Assembly (NCBI GenBank): GCA_023897205.1
Contig: JAHWDD010000004.1
Span: forward strand, 2,976,001-3,040,000
Reading direction: 5' to 3'
From: Exophiala sp. HKRS030
Lineage: Eukaryota > Ascomycota > Eurotiomycetes > Chaetothyriales > Herpotrichiellaceae
DNA length: 64,000 nt
The notes under the pieces: generated by a model
The model's input: the letters and a program-made list of their open reading frames with translations, nothing else
Databases searched by the model: none
What the model was told of the DNA's origin: nothing
Made by a program: the position numbers and the translations under genes
Shown here: positions 1-9,121 of the stretch, in pieces
Layout of the letters: each line of letters opens with the position of its first letter
Numbering within the stretch: the first letter of the stretch is position 1

Positions 1-341
1 TAACTCATCATATCTGGTACGGACAGGGGAAGTAAAAGTCGACAAGCAGAATGGAAGACGTCACAATCCGAAACTCGACCACTTTGACCTTCCAGGGTCT
101 GTTTGCTCAATTGATGATACCGTGCACACAAGAGAATCTTTTACTTAGGTAAATCCAGGTAAGGATTTCATTCTTCTTTTCTGCAGGTGTGCTATAAGGT
201 ATCAAAAGAGTCCAACACCTTAAGGTGCTTGAAACAAGTAAAGCAAACGTTCTCCCATACTCCCGCACATTTCCAACATCGGTCGATCTTCTGTTGTATA
301 CCTTCACCACGACAACTTACTATCTCCAACAAACATCCACA
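1..341. other. Upstream region of the first gene
   Basis: No convincing coding exon is seen. The part from about 190 to 341 probably holds the promoter and 5' leader of the small repeat protein that starts at 342, and the CT/CA-rich stretch just before its ATG is typical of a fungal leader. Confidence 0.4.
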
Positions 342-653
342 ATGGCCGCCGGCAAGACACTCAAAGAATTATCTATCAAATCCAACCCTACGGCTCTTGG
401 AGATCCTGTTTCTCTCAAGGCTGAAACGTCCGACACTGAACCGACCGAAGAAGCTCGACCGAACAAAGCTGTTGATGGCGGTAAAAGTCTCAAGGACATC
501 GCCCAACAAGATCTCCAAGAAGCGAAAACGGGCAATCGATCCATGCTCGGAGACCCAGTGAGCCTCAAGGCTGAGACGTCAGACAAGGACCCCTTCGAGG
601 ACGATCAGATGGGTGGCCTCACCGACAGGAAGGAAAGAGATTCCAAGTTATGA
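342..653 (+). CDS. Small hydrophilic protein with two internal repeats
   Basis: A 103-aa intronless protein starting at the ATG in ACAATGGCC, a good fungal start context; the frame is open further upstream but those codons look like leader. It consists of two units of about 50 residues, each with a GK(T/S)LK(E/D) opening and an identical 13-residue block LGDPVSLKAETSD (residues 19-31 and 69-81). It is highly charged, has no signal peptide or membrane segment and is probably disordered. Short proteins with a GDPVSLKAE-like motif occur in many filamentous ascomycetes, to my recollection, without known function. Codons in the two blocks differ at synonymous positions while the protein is identical, which argues that it is a real gene. 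Confidence 0.8.
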   Translation: MAAGKTLKELSIKSNPTALGDPVSLKAETSDTEPTEEARPNKAVDGGKSLKDIAQQDLQEAKTGNRSMLGDPVSLKAETSDKDPFEDDQMGGLTDRKERDSKL

Positions 654-1024
654 TTGTATGATGCTCGCGAAAAGGGGAAACATCTCTTCGGTACATTCAG
701 TACATCAGCACCATGGCATGGTAACGTCCTAGTCCTTGTAACCAACACAGGCTGCAAGATAGCTAGAAATGCATTCAGGTACCAGCCATCCCCTAGTTCT
801 ACGAAAGCTCATGCTTGCAATTTTACTCTTAGATGAGAATATTCATACACATACAAATCTACCGCATTAACCGCCTTCGATATCGACGTCCCAGTAGTAT
901 CAGAGGTCGGTATGATAATGAGAAATGAAACCCCTTTCGTAGCCATAGTTCATTCAATCATGGAACCCCCAGCTAATTTACACTAGCATCCTGAAAGCCT
1001 GCCGTCTTTACTCACTAGTCTCGG
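654..1024. other. Convergent 3' intergenic region
   Basis: This lies between the stop codons of two genes that face each other. It should hold both 3' UTRs and polyadenylation signals. No gene is seen. Confidence 0.5.
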
Positions 1025-2822
1025 TCATGCATTCTGAAGAAGGACAACGATTGTCGCCTTGCGCCCTTGAACGTGGTCAAGATATGCATCCAATTCATCA
1101 TCTTCGTCAATCTGATAAGGGATCTCATTGCCGGAAGCATCCTTTTCAACGCCCTCAATGCGAGCAGGTTTCGTATTGGGATATTTGACAGCCAGCAATG
1201 CATGAAGTTCTTCTATCGTACGAGCCGACAATGATCCAAGCCACATTTTAGTATTGGCATACAATGTTGACCTAGGATGTGGTCGAATGTAGACAGGAAC
1301 GATGGCAGAGACGGGCGGTGCGGCGGCAACATTGCTTTCAGCAGCTTGAAGCAAGTCGGGATCAATCTGCAAGACTGAGAGATCAGTATTTTGTGCGGCG
1401 GCAGCAACTTCACTGAATGGGTTGACCGGCTGTAGAGGTGCATAAGCGTTGTCCGCAGTGGGTTGGGAGGCTGACTCCATCTCTGTATCGACTGAAGCTT
1501 GTACCGATTTTTGTCTGAATGTACCCTTCTTCTTTGCTCTATCATCTCGAACACGCTTCATGACGTCTCGACAAAGAAGCTCCAAAGCAGATGTCTTCTT
1601 TTCATGCAAGGGGTTATTTGCACCGTCAGCAAGAATGTGTTGCAGCAAAGGAGTATTGGCGATCCATCTATCTTTGAGCTCTTGCCATTTCTCCGGGCCC
1701 ATCTCGATCTTGCTCGTGTAGTGCTCAGACATGAGAATGTCATAGAACCCACTGCGGATCTGTCGGCTCTGTTCCGGGTTCAGACCCAGAACATTCTTCG
1801 ACTCCAAGATGGTCAGGCGGCGGCCCATGGTCCGTAGGCGTTTAGTGACATCAGTGCAGATGACATCCAGGGCAAGCTCCTTTTTCTTGGCCTCGACAGG
1901 ATCTGTCGGGTCAGTGTAAAACCTAGCCTGCAAGATGTCGCTTTCTTGAATGAGTCGATTCTTGATTGCTTGCCACTTGTCGGCTCCCGCAACAGTTTTC
2001 TGCAAGATTCCCTCGGCTTCGCACATTGCCTGAAATTGGTCACGAATCATACGGTATTGTTTTGTAGACAAAGACAAGATCTCTCTGCTTTCCTCGAGTG
2101 TTGTCTCGGAAGGAAACCGTGGTGGTCCAGGCGGATCGGCGGGAAGTCCTGCGTATTCCTTGGTTCGGCGACGACGCTTCTTCTTCTTCCGTCGTTCCTC
2201 GCTGATCTCCTTGAGTTGCTCGAGGCGCTCTCTCTGTCTTTGAACGAACTCCTCGGGTGGTTCGTCAGGAATGACAGGCTGCATAGGTTGAGATTGCTCA
2301 GTGAGCGCACCCTCTTCTTGAGCAACACGAAGCAACTGCGCTTCAAAAGAAGCCTCTTCTTCGTCCATCGGTGTCTGCTTGGCGCCATTCGGAATCCTCA
2401 TCAACCAGCGATGTTTTGCACGCAGTCTCATAAGTTCCCTCTCCTTGATATCATGACCTTCTGCATGTAGCACCGCGAGCATATTTCTTTGGCTGTAGTT
2501 GGCTTCCCAGAGTTGTCTTACGCGTTCCACCAGGTCCTCATCACGATGGGCGGGTTTACGTTTCGAAGGGAAACCCCATCGCTTGAACTGGGTCTGGAAT
2601 GCTCGTTTGGAAGGGCTAAAGTCGGTGGTATCTCGCATGTACTGCATAATCTCTTCGAGTGACTTTCCAGTTGTTAGTCAAAAGTGGTTCGAAACAAGTG
2701 CAATGAACCGACCTTGCGCTCTTCGATGTAGAGTTTGTACAATGCATCTTTGTGAGGTTCCCAGTTGTAGACCTTGACATGTTAGAGATGTATTCTAGTC
2801 AATGAGTCGAAGTACTCACCAT
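1025..2822 (-). CDS. Clr5-domain protein, three exons
   Basis: Proposed exons are 2822-2820 (the ATG alone), 2772-2713 and 2662-1025, joined in phase to give 566 aa. Residues 1 to about 55 are a Clr5 domain (W-E-P-H-K near the start, LY..E.KSLEEIM.YM, then F..SKRAF..QFKRWGFPSK), named after fission yeast Clr5 and common at the N-terminus of fungal proteins. The following region is basic (KKKKRRRR near residues 180-190) and probably nuclear. The middle holds two similar stretches of about 90 residues (SLSTKQYRMIRDQF... and GLNPEQSRQIRSGF...), each ending with a (L/C)..DV.KR(L/V)R motif, so an internal duplication is likely. The C-terminal part is acidic. Function is unknown; a chromatin or transcription role is inferred only from the domain. 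The short exon 2 restores the missing first half of the Clr5 domain, which supports the splice model. Confidence 0.8.
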
Positions 2823-3112
2823 GATGACCCTACGCGTTGCTCGACCGTACACAAACCGCGCCTCAAGGATGTTGGATGCTGTGACGGAGAAGCGTACGGA
2901 TAAAGTCGCGCAGATTGTCATCAACTGCAATTTGCCTGTCACGTGTTTCGGCACACCTTCCCTTCGAGCGTCGGGTCAAAGTACAGTAAACATTCAAGTC
3001 GCGTTTCCTCCGTCGTCTCGATAACGACCTCATTCGTCGACGATAACAATAATCATCATATCAAAAATAAACAGTCCTTGTATGTATAGTGTACAATATG
3101 GTTATCAAAGGT

Positions 3113-4596
3113 CTACCTCTTTGGTCCTATCATTTCCTTCCATTGGTCGTCTAAACTGATCCGCTCCTGTCGAGATTTTTGTAGCCACCGCCGCTGCCAT
3201 GCCTCAGTTATCTCTTGCAATCGAGACATTTCTTCGTCTACAAAGGAAGCAGCCGCAGATGCACATTGCGTGACCTTTTCCATAGGTACTAGATGACCGC
3301 TATCAAGAACGACTTCTTTGACCCGACCGACTTTTTGTCCTCCGCTTCCTCCAATCCCAGCACCCGTGGTTTCCATTTTCTTTCTTCTCAGTTCTGGTGT
3401 GGCAAGTTCTGAGGACTTCCCAAAGATATACAGAACCGGTGGCTTAACTTCAGGTAGTCGCCTGAATATCTCCGAAGGTTCAGGTCGATAGAATGGATAT
3501 TCTCTCTCCACGTCATCGGGATGAATATCTCCATAGACACTGCGATCCTCTTCAGGCGCAAGCCCATTTTGGCCATAATATTTCGGCCTTAGGTATGAAA
3601 ACACCTCTTGTGCTTTTGTCGTCGTCAGTGTGACAGGTGGGTTCTCGCCGTCTCCACGCTGAGGGTAAAGCGCTGTAGGCAAATCCCTCAATCCGTATTT
3701 GATCCATTGAGAAAGAGCTCGTGAATCCCATGCTTGGTAGAATTTGCTCTCGGCCATGATCTGTGCCGCTTGCTCTCTCGAGGGCCAAAGATCACGACGA
3801 TAAGTCGAAGCTTTGGCAAACGACTTGCTCGGGTTCTCCGTTTGGATGACGGGGTCGATCAAGATGAGAGCCTTCAGTAACCCCGGATGCAACAAAGCAA
3901 GCTGGGTTCTACTTTTCGTTAGCTTCGTCATATTGATGGAGACATGTTTCCATACAATTGTGAGCCTCCCATTGAGTGTCCTATTCCGACAAGAGGCTGA
4001 GGCATCTCCTGTTGTTTTTGATTGATCAAAAAGAGTAAATCCCTAGCGAAATCCCACCAATTTGCTGTTTCCGTCAGTAAAAGGCCTATGAATTCTTGTG
4101 GTCGAGCATACGGTCGTTCCCAAGAGCGTTTTCATTGAGGACGCCGCTCTGGCCCTGATGGACAATATCTGCAATCCAGATGGCGCGTATCTTTCGACCA
4201 AGCTTACTCAGTTCCTCGTAGAGATCCTCGAATAGAGGTCCATACAATTCCTAACATAATGTTGGCCATACTTCACATCAATATCGCATATGTGGGGCGA
4301 ACCTTGGGAAAGCCATTGGCATGGGCGGCTATGAAAGTGATGTCGCCAGGGCTAGGGTTCGGGTTTCTAAGAGGGACATATTGCTTGACTGCCAGCTTTA
4401 GGGAGTTTTCGTAACCAATCTCCGTACCCCTGGGCCAATGTCTCGTATGTTGTGCCGGGACAATATGTTCAAGTACTCGAAAGTGAGATATTGATTGCGC
4501 CTGAGCAAAATACGAGACATCGTTTGGTCGACGCGGCCTTGGAGATGCTGTCGTCCTTACCAATCTCAGCATCCTCACATTGTAGACCGCAAACAT
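3113..4596 (-). CDS. Alpha/beta hydrolase of the fungal Lpx1/Tri7-like type
   Basis: Exons 4596-4303, 4250-4112, 4064-3956 and 3908-3113 join in phase to give 445 aa. Landmarks in order: a strand with HANGFPKELY (oxyanion-hole region), a W-IAD-VHQGQS segment, the nucleophile elbow GHSMGGSQ with the catalytic serine, ALILIDPVI after it, and DSGHLVPME near the C-terminus supplying the catalytic histidine. The aspartate/glutamate of the triad is not certain. Relatives include yeast Lpx1-like lipases and proteins often annotated as toxin-biosynthesis Tri7-like; the substrate cannot be deduced. The end is -GPKR rather than a clear peroxisomal SKL signal. The gene shares a 587-bp divergent intergenic region with the MJ1316-domain gene. 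Confidence 0.88.
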
Positions 4597-5183
4597 CTAT
4601 TGAAGCTACATAAATTCAGGTATTGAGTGAATGCTCTAACTTAGGGTCATGGGAGATCCGAGGCCCCGGCTTAAGCTCGGGGCGTTTTCTGTCAGAAAAA
4701 AGATCAGTAATACTGTGCCAACCCCCAATAAACGAACTTTACAACCATATGATTCATCGATCAGAATCATCGATCACTGTTTAATTTGAGAGGGTCTTCG
4801 AAATATCCTCTTGGTGGGTGAGTTCTACCCCTGACCTCAGAAAATGCCCCGCAAAGCGACTCAGCCTCGCGTGTTGTGAGTCATGGCCCTGAGATTATGA
4901 TGATCACAAGGCACCTGATTCGAGACCAATCGCTCCAGCCTCACTATGTTGCTCAACACTGCCTTTTTGTTGCCGCAATTCGGCTGTTAGATAGCTAGAT
5001 ACACTGCATGAGGCGTCGCCGAACATAAGCATGTGCGAAACAGTGAGTCATTGGCTACAATTGCAACTGAAGATGCACCACCGGCCATCTCCAATGCAAT
5101 CATACAAATGCAACGTGTTTCCCAATTCTTGATGAAGTCTCTCCAGCCAACTAACAGGGACAACCTTGTCGATATCCAGAAGC
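4597..5183. promoter_or_regulatory. Divergent promoter region
   Basis: This separates the minus-strand hydrolase from the plus-strand MJ1316 gene and must carry both promoters. It contains a direct repeat CATCGATCA at 4755-4763 and 4768-4776, each copy holding the palindrome ATCGAT. No coding sequence is seen. Confidence 0.5.
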
Positions 5184-5775
5184 ATGGCCACAAAATTCGT
5201 TGAAAATCCTCCTTTCGAATCTCGAACGTATCATATCAACCGTTTGCGAGCCATCGCGGAAAATCACTTGCGTCAAATCGCCGAGGAAAAGCTCCAGGAA
5301 GAGTTTGATGATTCAAGACGAAATGAAGAATTAGAACGTTACGCGAAACAACGTCGGCGGGACAAAATGCGCGCCGCAGTACCAGCAGTTTCAGCATCAA
5401 CATCTAGAATGAGATCCGCTCAAGGTAAGTTAACTTCACGGTCAACAACAATTGATTTGCTGATTCAATATAGATGTCCTTGATCGTCTCAGATGGGATG
5501 ACGATCTCGACCTGTCAAAGTACACAATTGGCTATCTGGAACGCTTTAATGGCATACAAGAAATGTCTGCGGCCAGCTGGATTTCAGAACCTACCGAAGA
5601 TGAATGGATACCTCAACATCGAATCCGATATTTCAAACGGTTTGACGATAGTGGAAAGCAAGAAGTCGTCTGGGACAGAGACAACCGAATCGATAGAATG
5701 TTTGGTAGCAGCACCAACAAAGAGGCCAACAATGACGTCTCTTCGAAGGATCGCGGCGAACAGCTGACTCAATGA
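5184..5775 (+). CDS. MJ1316 (DUF504) RNA-end-recognition domain protein
   Basis: Exons 5184-5424 and 5474-5775 (intron GTAAGT...ATATAG) give 180 aa. I start at ATG 5184; the frame opens a few codons earlier only with a TTG. Residues 1-80 are charged and likely helical (HLRQIAEEKLQEEFDDSRR). Residues 81 to about 160 match the MJ1316 domain: DVLDRLRWD, a GYLERF motif, PQHRIRYFKR and VWDRDNRIDRMFGS. In archaea and in the C-terminus of human LENG9 this domain is thought to recognise cyclic-phosphate RNA ends, so a role in RNA repair or decay is plausible but inferred. No catalytic partner domain is attached. The short tail after the domain is polar. Confidence 0.85.
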
Positions 5776-6126
5776 GCCCAGTGTTAGGCAATGATGTGAG
5801 AGGTTTGGGTGTCAAGCTGATGCTCTATCTACTCCTGTTTGTAAATGAGGTCGAAACGAATTGTTTGCTTGACCCATGCTTGGAACGAGGTCGAGCCTAA
5901 GGATCCGGATTCGGCGGAGCCATGAGGAGATTTGTCAAATTTGTTGCCTAGTATTACTTTGCAACCTCCCGACAACGGCTCGAAGCAATTGGAATCTTAA
6001 CAGTATGCGGGGAAGCGAAGCAAACCGACGGTTGTACACACAAGCACCAATGCCGGGCGACTCGTACAAATATTTTGCAACCCCTGAACGCGATGGGCTT
6101 GACCCTTGGGGGATGGAACACCCAGA
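5776..6126. other. Short intergenic region
   Basis: This lies between the MJ1316 gene and the proposed secreted-protein gene. It shows only short broken reading frames. It may hold the first exon of the downstream gene if the 5' model given there is wrong. Confidence 0.4.
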
Positions 6127-6710
6127 ATGATAACGATTTTCGGAGTCGCATTGCTTGCAGCAGACTTCTGTTTCGCAGGTCCTTGCATCTCAAGATCAAC
6201 CCTCGACGACACTTGCGGTGTATGTTTGTCCAGGGCGATTTATCCGATATGACACTGACGCTCTGGAGTTGTTCTATTGTCTAGAGACAGGCTTCCGAGA
6301 GCCTTGCAGACATGACGTTCTGCCGTCAAATATGTGTATTGCATTCACGGGCAAATGGGTAAGTGTACTTTATGGAAGCTGTGCATACCAACAGGTTCTT
6401 TTTATAAAGCTGTGATGGGATGGAGGTAACATGCCGCGTTGCTAGAATCAAACTCTTGGTTCGATAGGTCCCGACAATGGGACGTACTGTATCTTCTTCA
6501 GGTAAGCAATTGACAAGACCTCGTTTGAATTGTTCTGCTAAAGACATTGCCAGTGACGACAAATGCAAACGGCCAGTGTGGAACGTCAAGAATGGCAAAC
6601 AGATAGAACTTTCCTACCCTGGTAAACCAGATATGTGTGAGCTCGGATTGGGTGATTCTTTTGGCAGCTACGTTTGCCAGAACTCGCCAGGCTTGAGTCG
6701 TCACAAATGA
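6127..6710 (+). CDS. Small secreted cysteine-rich protein, 5' end uncertain
   Basis: Three exons join cleanly at the 3' side: an exon ending at 6358, then 6446-6501, then 6554-6710 (introns GTAAGT...GCTAG and GTAAGC...GCCAG). They encode LFYCLETGFREPC, NMCIAFTGKW, NQTLGSIGPDNGTYC, LSYPGKPDMC and FGSYVCQ. This spacing resembles small secreted fungal proteins with a C...F.G.C, then C..F..WN..ISSIGPD.GT.C, then YPG pattern. An ATG at 6127 begins a hydrophobic leader (MITIFGVALLAADFCFA) that looks like a signal peptide, but it is one frame away from the rest of the first exon (open from about 6134). Either one base is extra near 6178, a short upstream exon is missed, or the gene is newly broken. 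Function unknown; an extracellular effector-like or structural role is inference. Confidence 0.5.
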
Positions 6711-7117
6711 AAAAAAGGATGGCCTATGCCTCCATGTATAGACCACCAATCTAGACTCTGAGATGACGCGACCAAGGAATAGTCATGTCCGATGATAGAT
6801 CAATCAGAACACGAAGTTTGCAGTACCGAGTATGAATGAACGAGTTGTCGAGATACTTGTCGCGCCTTTATTGAAGCAAAACCAGATCAGGGGTGGGCGG
6901 GTCTGCCGACTTTGATCACGTGCTGATAAGCCATGTCTACGGTAGGTTTTAGAGCTATCAAGTGAACTTCTCAAGAAATTTTGGCTGCCACCAACAGCCA
7001 TGATCATGTCGACACCGGTGCAAACAGCCTTGTTCTCCAGTGTTGCTGTCCGAGAACTTCTGGACGGTCACAAGAAACATGATGAGCTGCTAACACGAAC
7101 CTTCTATCGACTTTCTC
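6711..7117. promoter_or_regulatory. Promoter region of DUS1
   Basis: No supported gene. Reading frames here on the minus strand overlap the DUS1 first exon and have no recognisable content. Confidence 0.4.
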
Positions 7118-8819
7118 ATGTCCAAACTCTTCTATAGAGTACCAGAGCCACTTCGCCGATTGTCGAGTCGACTCCTCGAAACCCCAGCCATGGCTGCGCC
7201 AACTTCTACCCGGCCAAAGTTGACCGGACGGGCTTTCTATGAGAGTATCGGAAGCCCAAAGATGATCGTTGCGCCTATGGTCGATCGCTCCGAATTTGTT
7301 GGTCCGCCCTTTCTTACCCTTGCTTGATGTGTGTTGACCATTCCTCCAGGCTTGGAGACTACTCACTCGATCCTACTTAGATCAAGAGCGATCGAAGTCT
7401 ATGCTAGCATACACACCGATGCTTCATGCACGGCTATTTCAAGAAAACCCTAAACATCGAGACACTTACTTCCGGCCGACGCGAAATAGCCTAGTTTCCA
7501 AGGACAAATCTCCAATGCCTCCCTGGCTAGATGGAAATCCAGAAATTGATCGACCACTTTTTGTACAATTCTGTGCGAACAAACCTGAGGAACTGCTTGA
7601 AGCAGCGCAGTATGTCGCTCCGTACTGTGATGCTGTGGATCTGAATCTTGGATGCCCACAGGGTATTGCAAGACATGGGCACTATGGTGCATTCCTTCAA
7701 GAGGACTGGGACACAATATACAATATGATCAACAAGCTCCATAAGGAATTATCTGTACCAGTAACGGCGAAGATGAGGATATTAGAGACACGGGAGAAGA
7801 CACTTGAGTACGCCAAGATGATACTGTCAGCTGGCGCCAGCATCCTTACCGTACACGGACGACGGCGTGAACAGAAAGGGCACAATACTGGCCTCGCAGA
7901 TTGGTCTATGATCCGCTACCTCCGAGAAAATCTCCCAGCCGACACGGTGATTTTTGCGAATGGCAATATCCTAAATTCTGGTGACCTGGAGGCATGTCTC
8001 GAGGCCACAGGGGTCGACGGGGTCATGAGCGCCGAGGGCAATCTTTCAGATCCGACCATCTTTGCATTGCCGCCAAAAGAGTACAATCCACGAGAATATT
8101 GGTATGGTCCAAGGAGGAAAGGTGGCTACCGTGTGGATGCCGTTTTTAGAAGGTATATGGATATCATTCATAAATACGCCTTCGACCGACCACCGCCTGC
8201 ACGACCACCGTTGTACATACCCAGCGATCCCAAGCCTGATTCTGCGAAAGAAAATGGGGATGACGGATCTCAAACCGGCGCCACAAACAGTAAAAAGAGG
8301 AAACGAGAAAGCAAGGCTCCAACGGATCCAAATCTGAAAGGCATGCAAGGCCACTTGTTCCAACTCCTCAGGCCGTTAGTGACGGTACATACAAACATTC
8401 GGGACGCGCTAGCTAAGAGTTACTATGGTGACATGGATGCTTTCGAGAATGTCTTGTCGATGGTCGAAAAGGTTGTCATGGAAGCACTGGATGCCGAAGC
8501 CCAACAAGAAAAGACCGAAGATTCTGCCGCACAAGAAGAGGAAACGACAGTAGGAGATGATGTGACGCCAAAACAAAGAACGGAAGCCAAGTACAAGAGA
8601 CCTTGGTGGGTCTGCCAACCCCATATACGGCCATTACCGGAGGAGGCTCTGAAACTAGGAGCAATGCAACTCAGCAAGAAAGAAAAAGCCAAGCGTGCCA
8701 TGCAAGAATCAGCCGAGACGAAAGAGGATCCTGTTCAGCGAGTCGATGACAGCCAACCGCAGCCGCAATCTAATCATACGTCAGACGATGTTCCAAAGGC
8801 AGCTCTAGTGTGCGGTTGA
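7118..8819 (+). CDS. DUS1: tRNA-dihydrouridine(16/17) synthase Dus1
   Basis: Exons 7118-7297 and 7350-8819 give 549 aa. The enzyme reduces uridine to dihydrouridine at positions 16 and 17 of the tRNA D-loop, using FMN and NAD(P)H. Visible family features: MIVAPMVD at the start of the TIM barrel, split by the intron from AWRLLTRSYL; FVQFCANKPEELLEAA; DLNLGCPQGIARHGHYGAFL with the catalytic cysteine near residue 162; KMRI; ILTVHGRRREQKG; and FANGNI followed by GVMSAEGNL. A lysine-rich insertion (KKRKRESK) follows the barrel, and a long charged C-terminal tail makes the protein longer than yeast Dus1 (about 420 aa). The first about 40 residues (MSKLFYRVPEPLRRLSSRLL) could target mitochondria; an alternative ATG at 7190 would remove them. 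Confidence 0.95.
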
Positions 8820-9121
8820 TCATGAAGGCAAAGAAGATGATGAAAAGACATGTACAATACGAATATACTTCTTGACGAGAATGAACTTTATTATAATTCT
8901 ACACTCGAGAAAAAATGGCCAGCTGCCTTGCTTTTGGTAAACAAAGTCAGAGCAGGAACCAGCCGCCATTTTGAACCAGCAATGTCTGGCGGTGGTCCGT
9001 CTGATCTTTATTCGCGGTTTTGCCTCCTCCGTGGTTCGTCAGCATGGTCCCCATTCTATGTGTTCGCTGGGGAGTCAAGACTCCCCCCTTTACCAGACCA
9101 CATTTGTACAAAGGCCATATT
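8820..9121. other. Convergent 3' intergenic region
   Basis: This lies between the DUS1 stop and the end of the minus-strand 741-aa gene. 3' UTRs only. Confidence 0.5.

Noticed and set aside
5166..5183. Upstream extension of the MJ1316 protein
   Set aside because: It would need a TTG start; the ATG at 5184 is in good context.
6440..6480. Possible tRNA B-box (TTGGTTCGATAGG)
   Set aside because: It does not match GGTTCGANTCC, no A-box or cloverleaf fits, and it lies at an exon of the secreted-protein gene.
7004..7366. A 120-codon minus-strand frame over the DUS1 first exon
   Set aside because: DUS1 exon 1 encodes the conserved barrel start; the antisense frame has no features.
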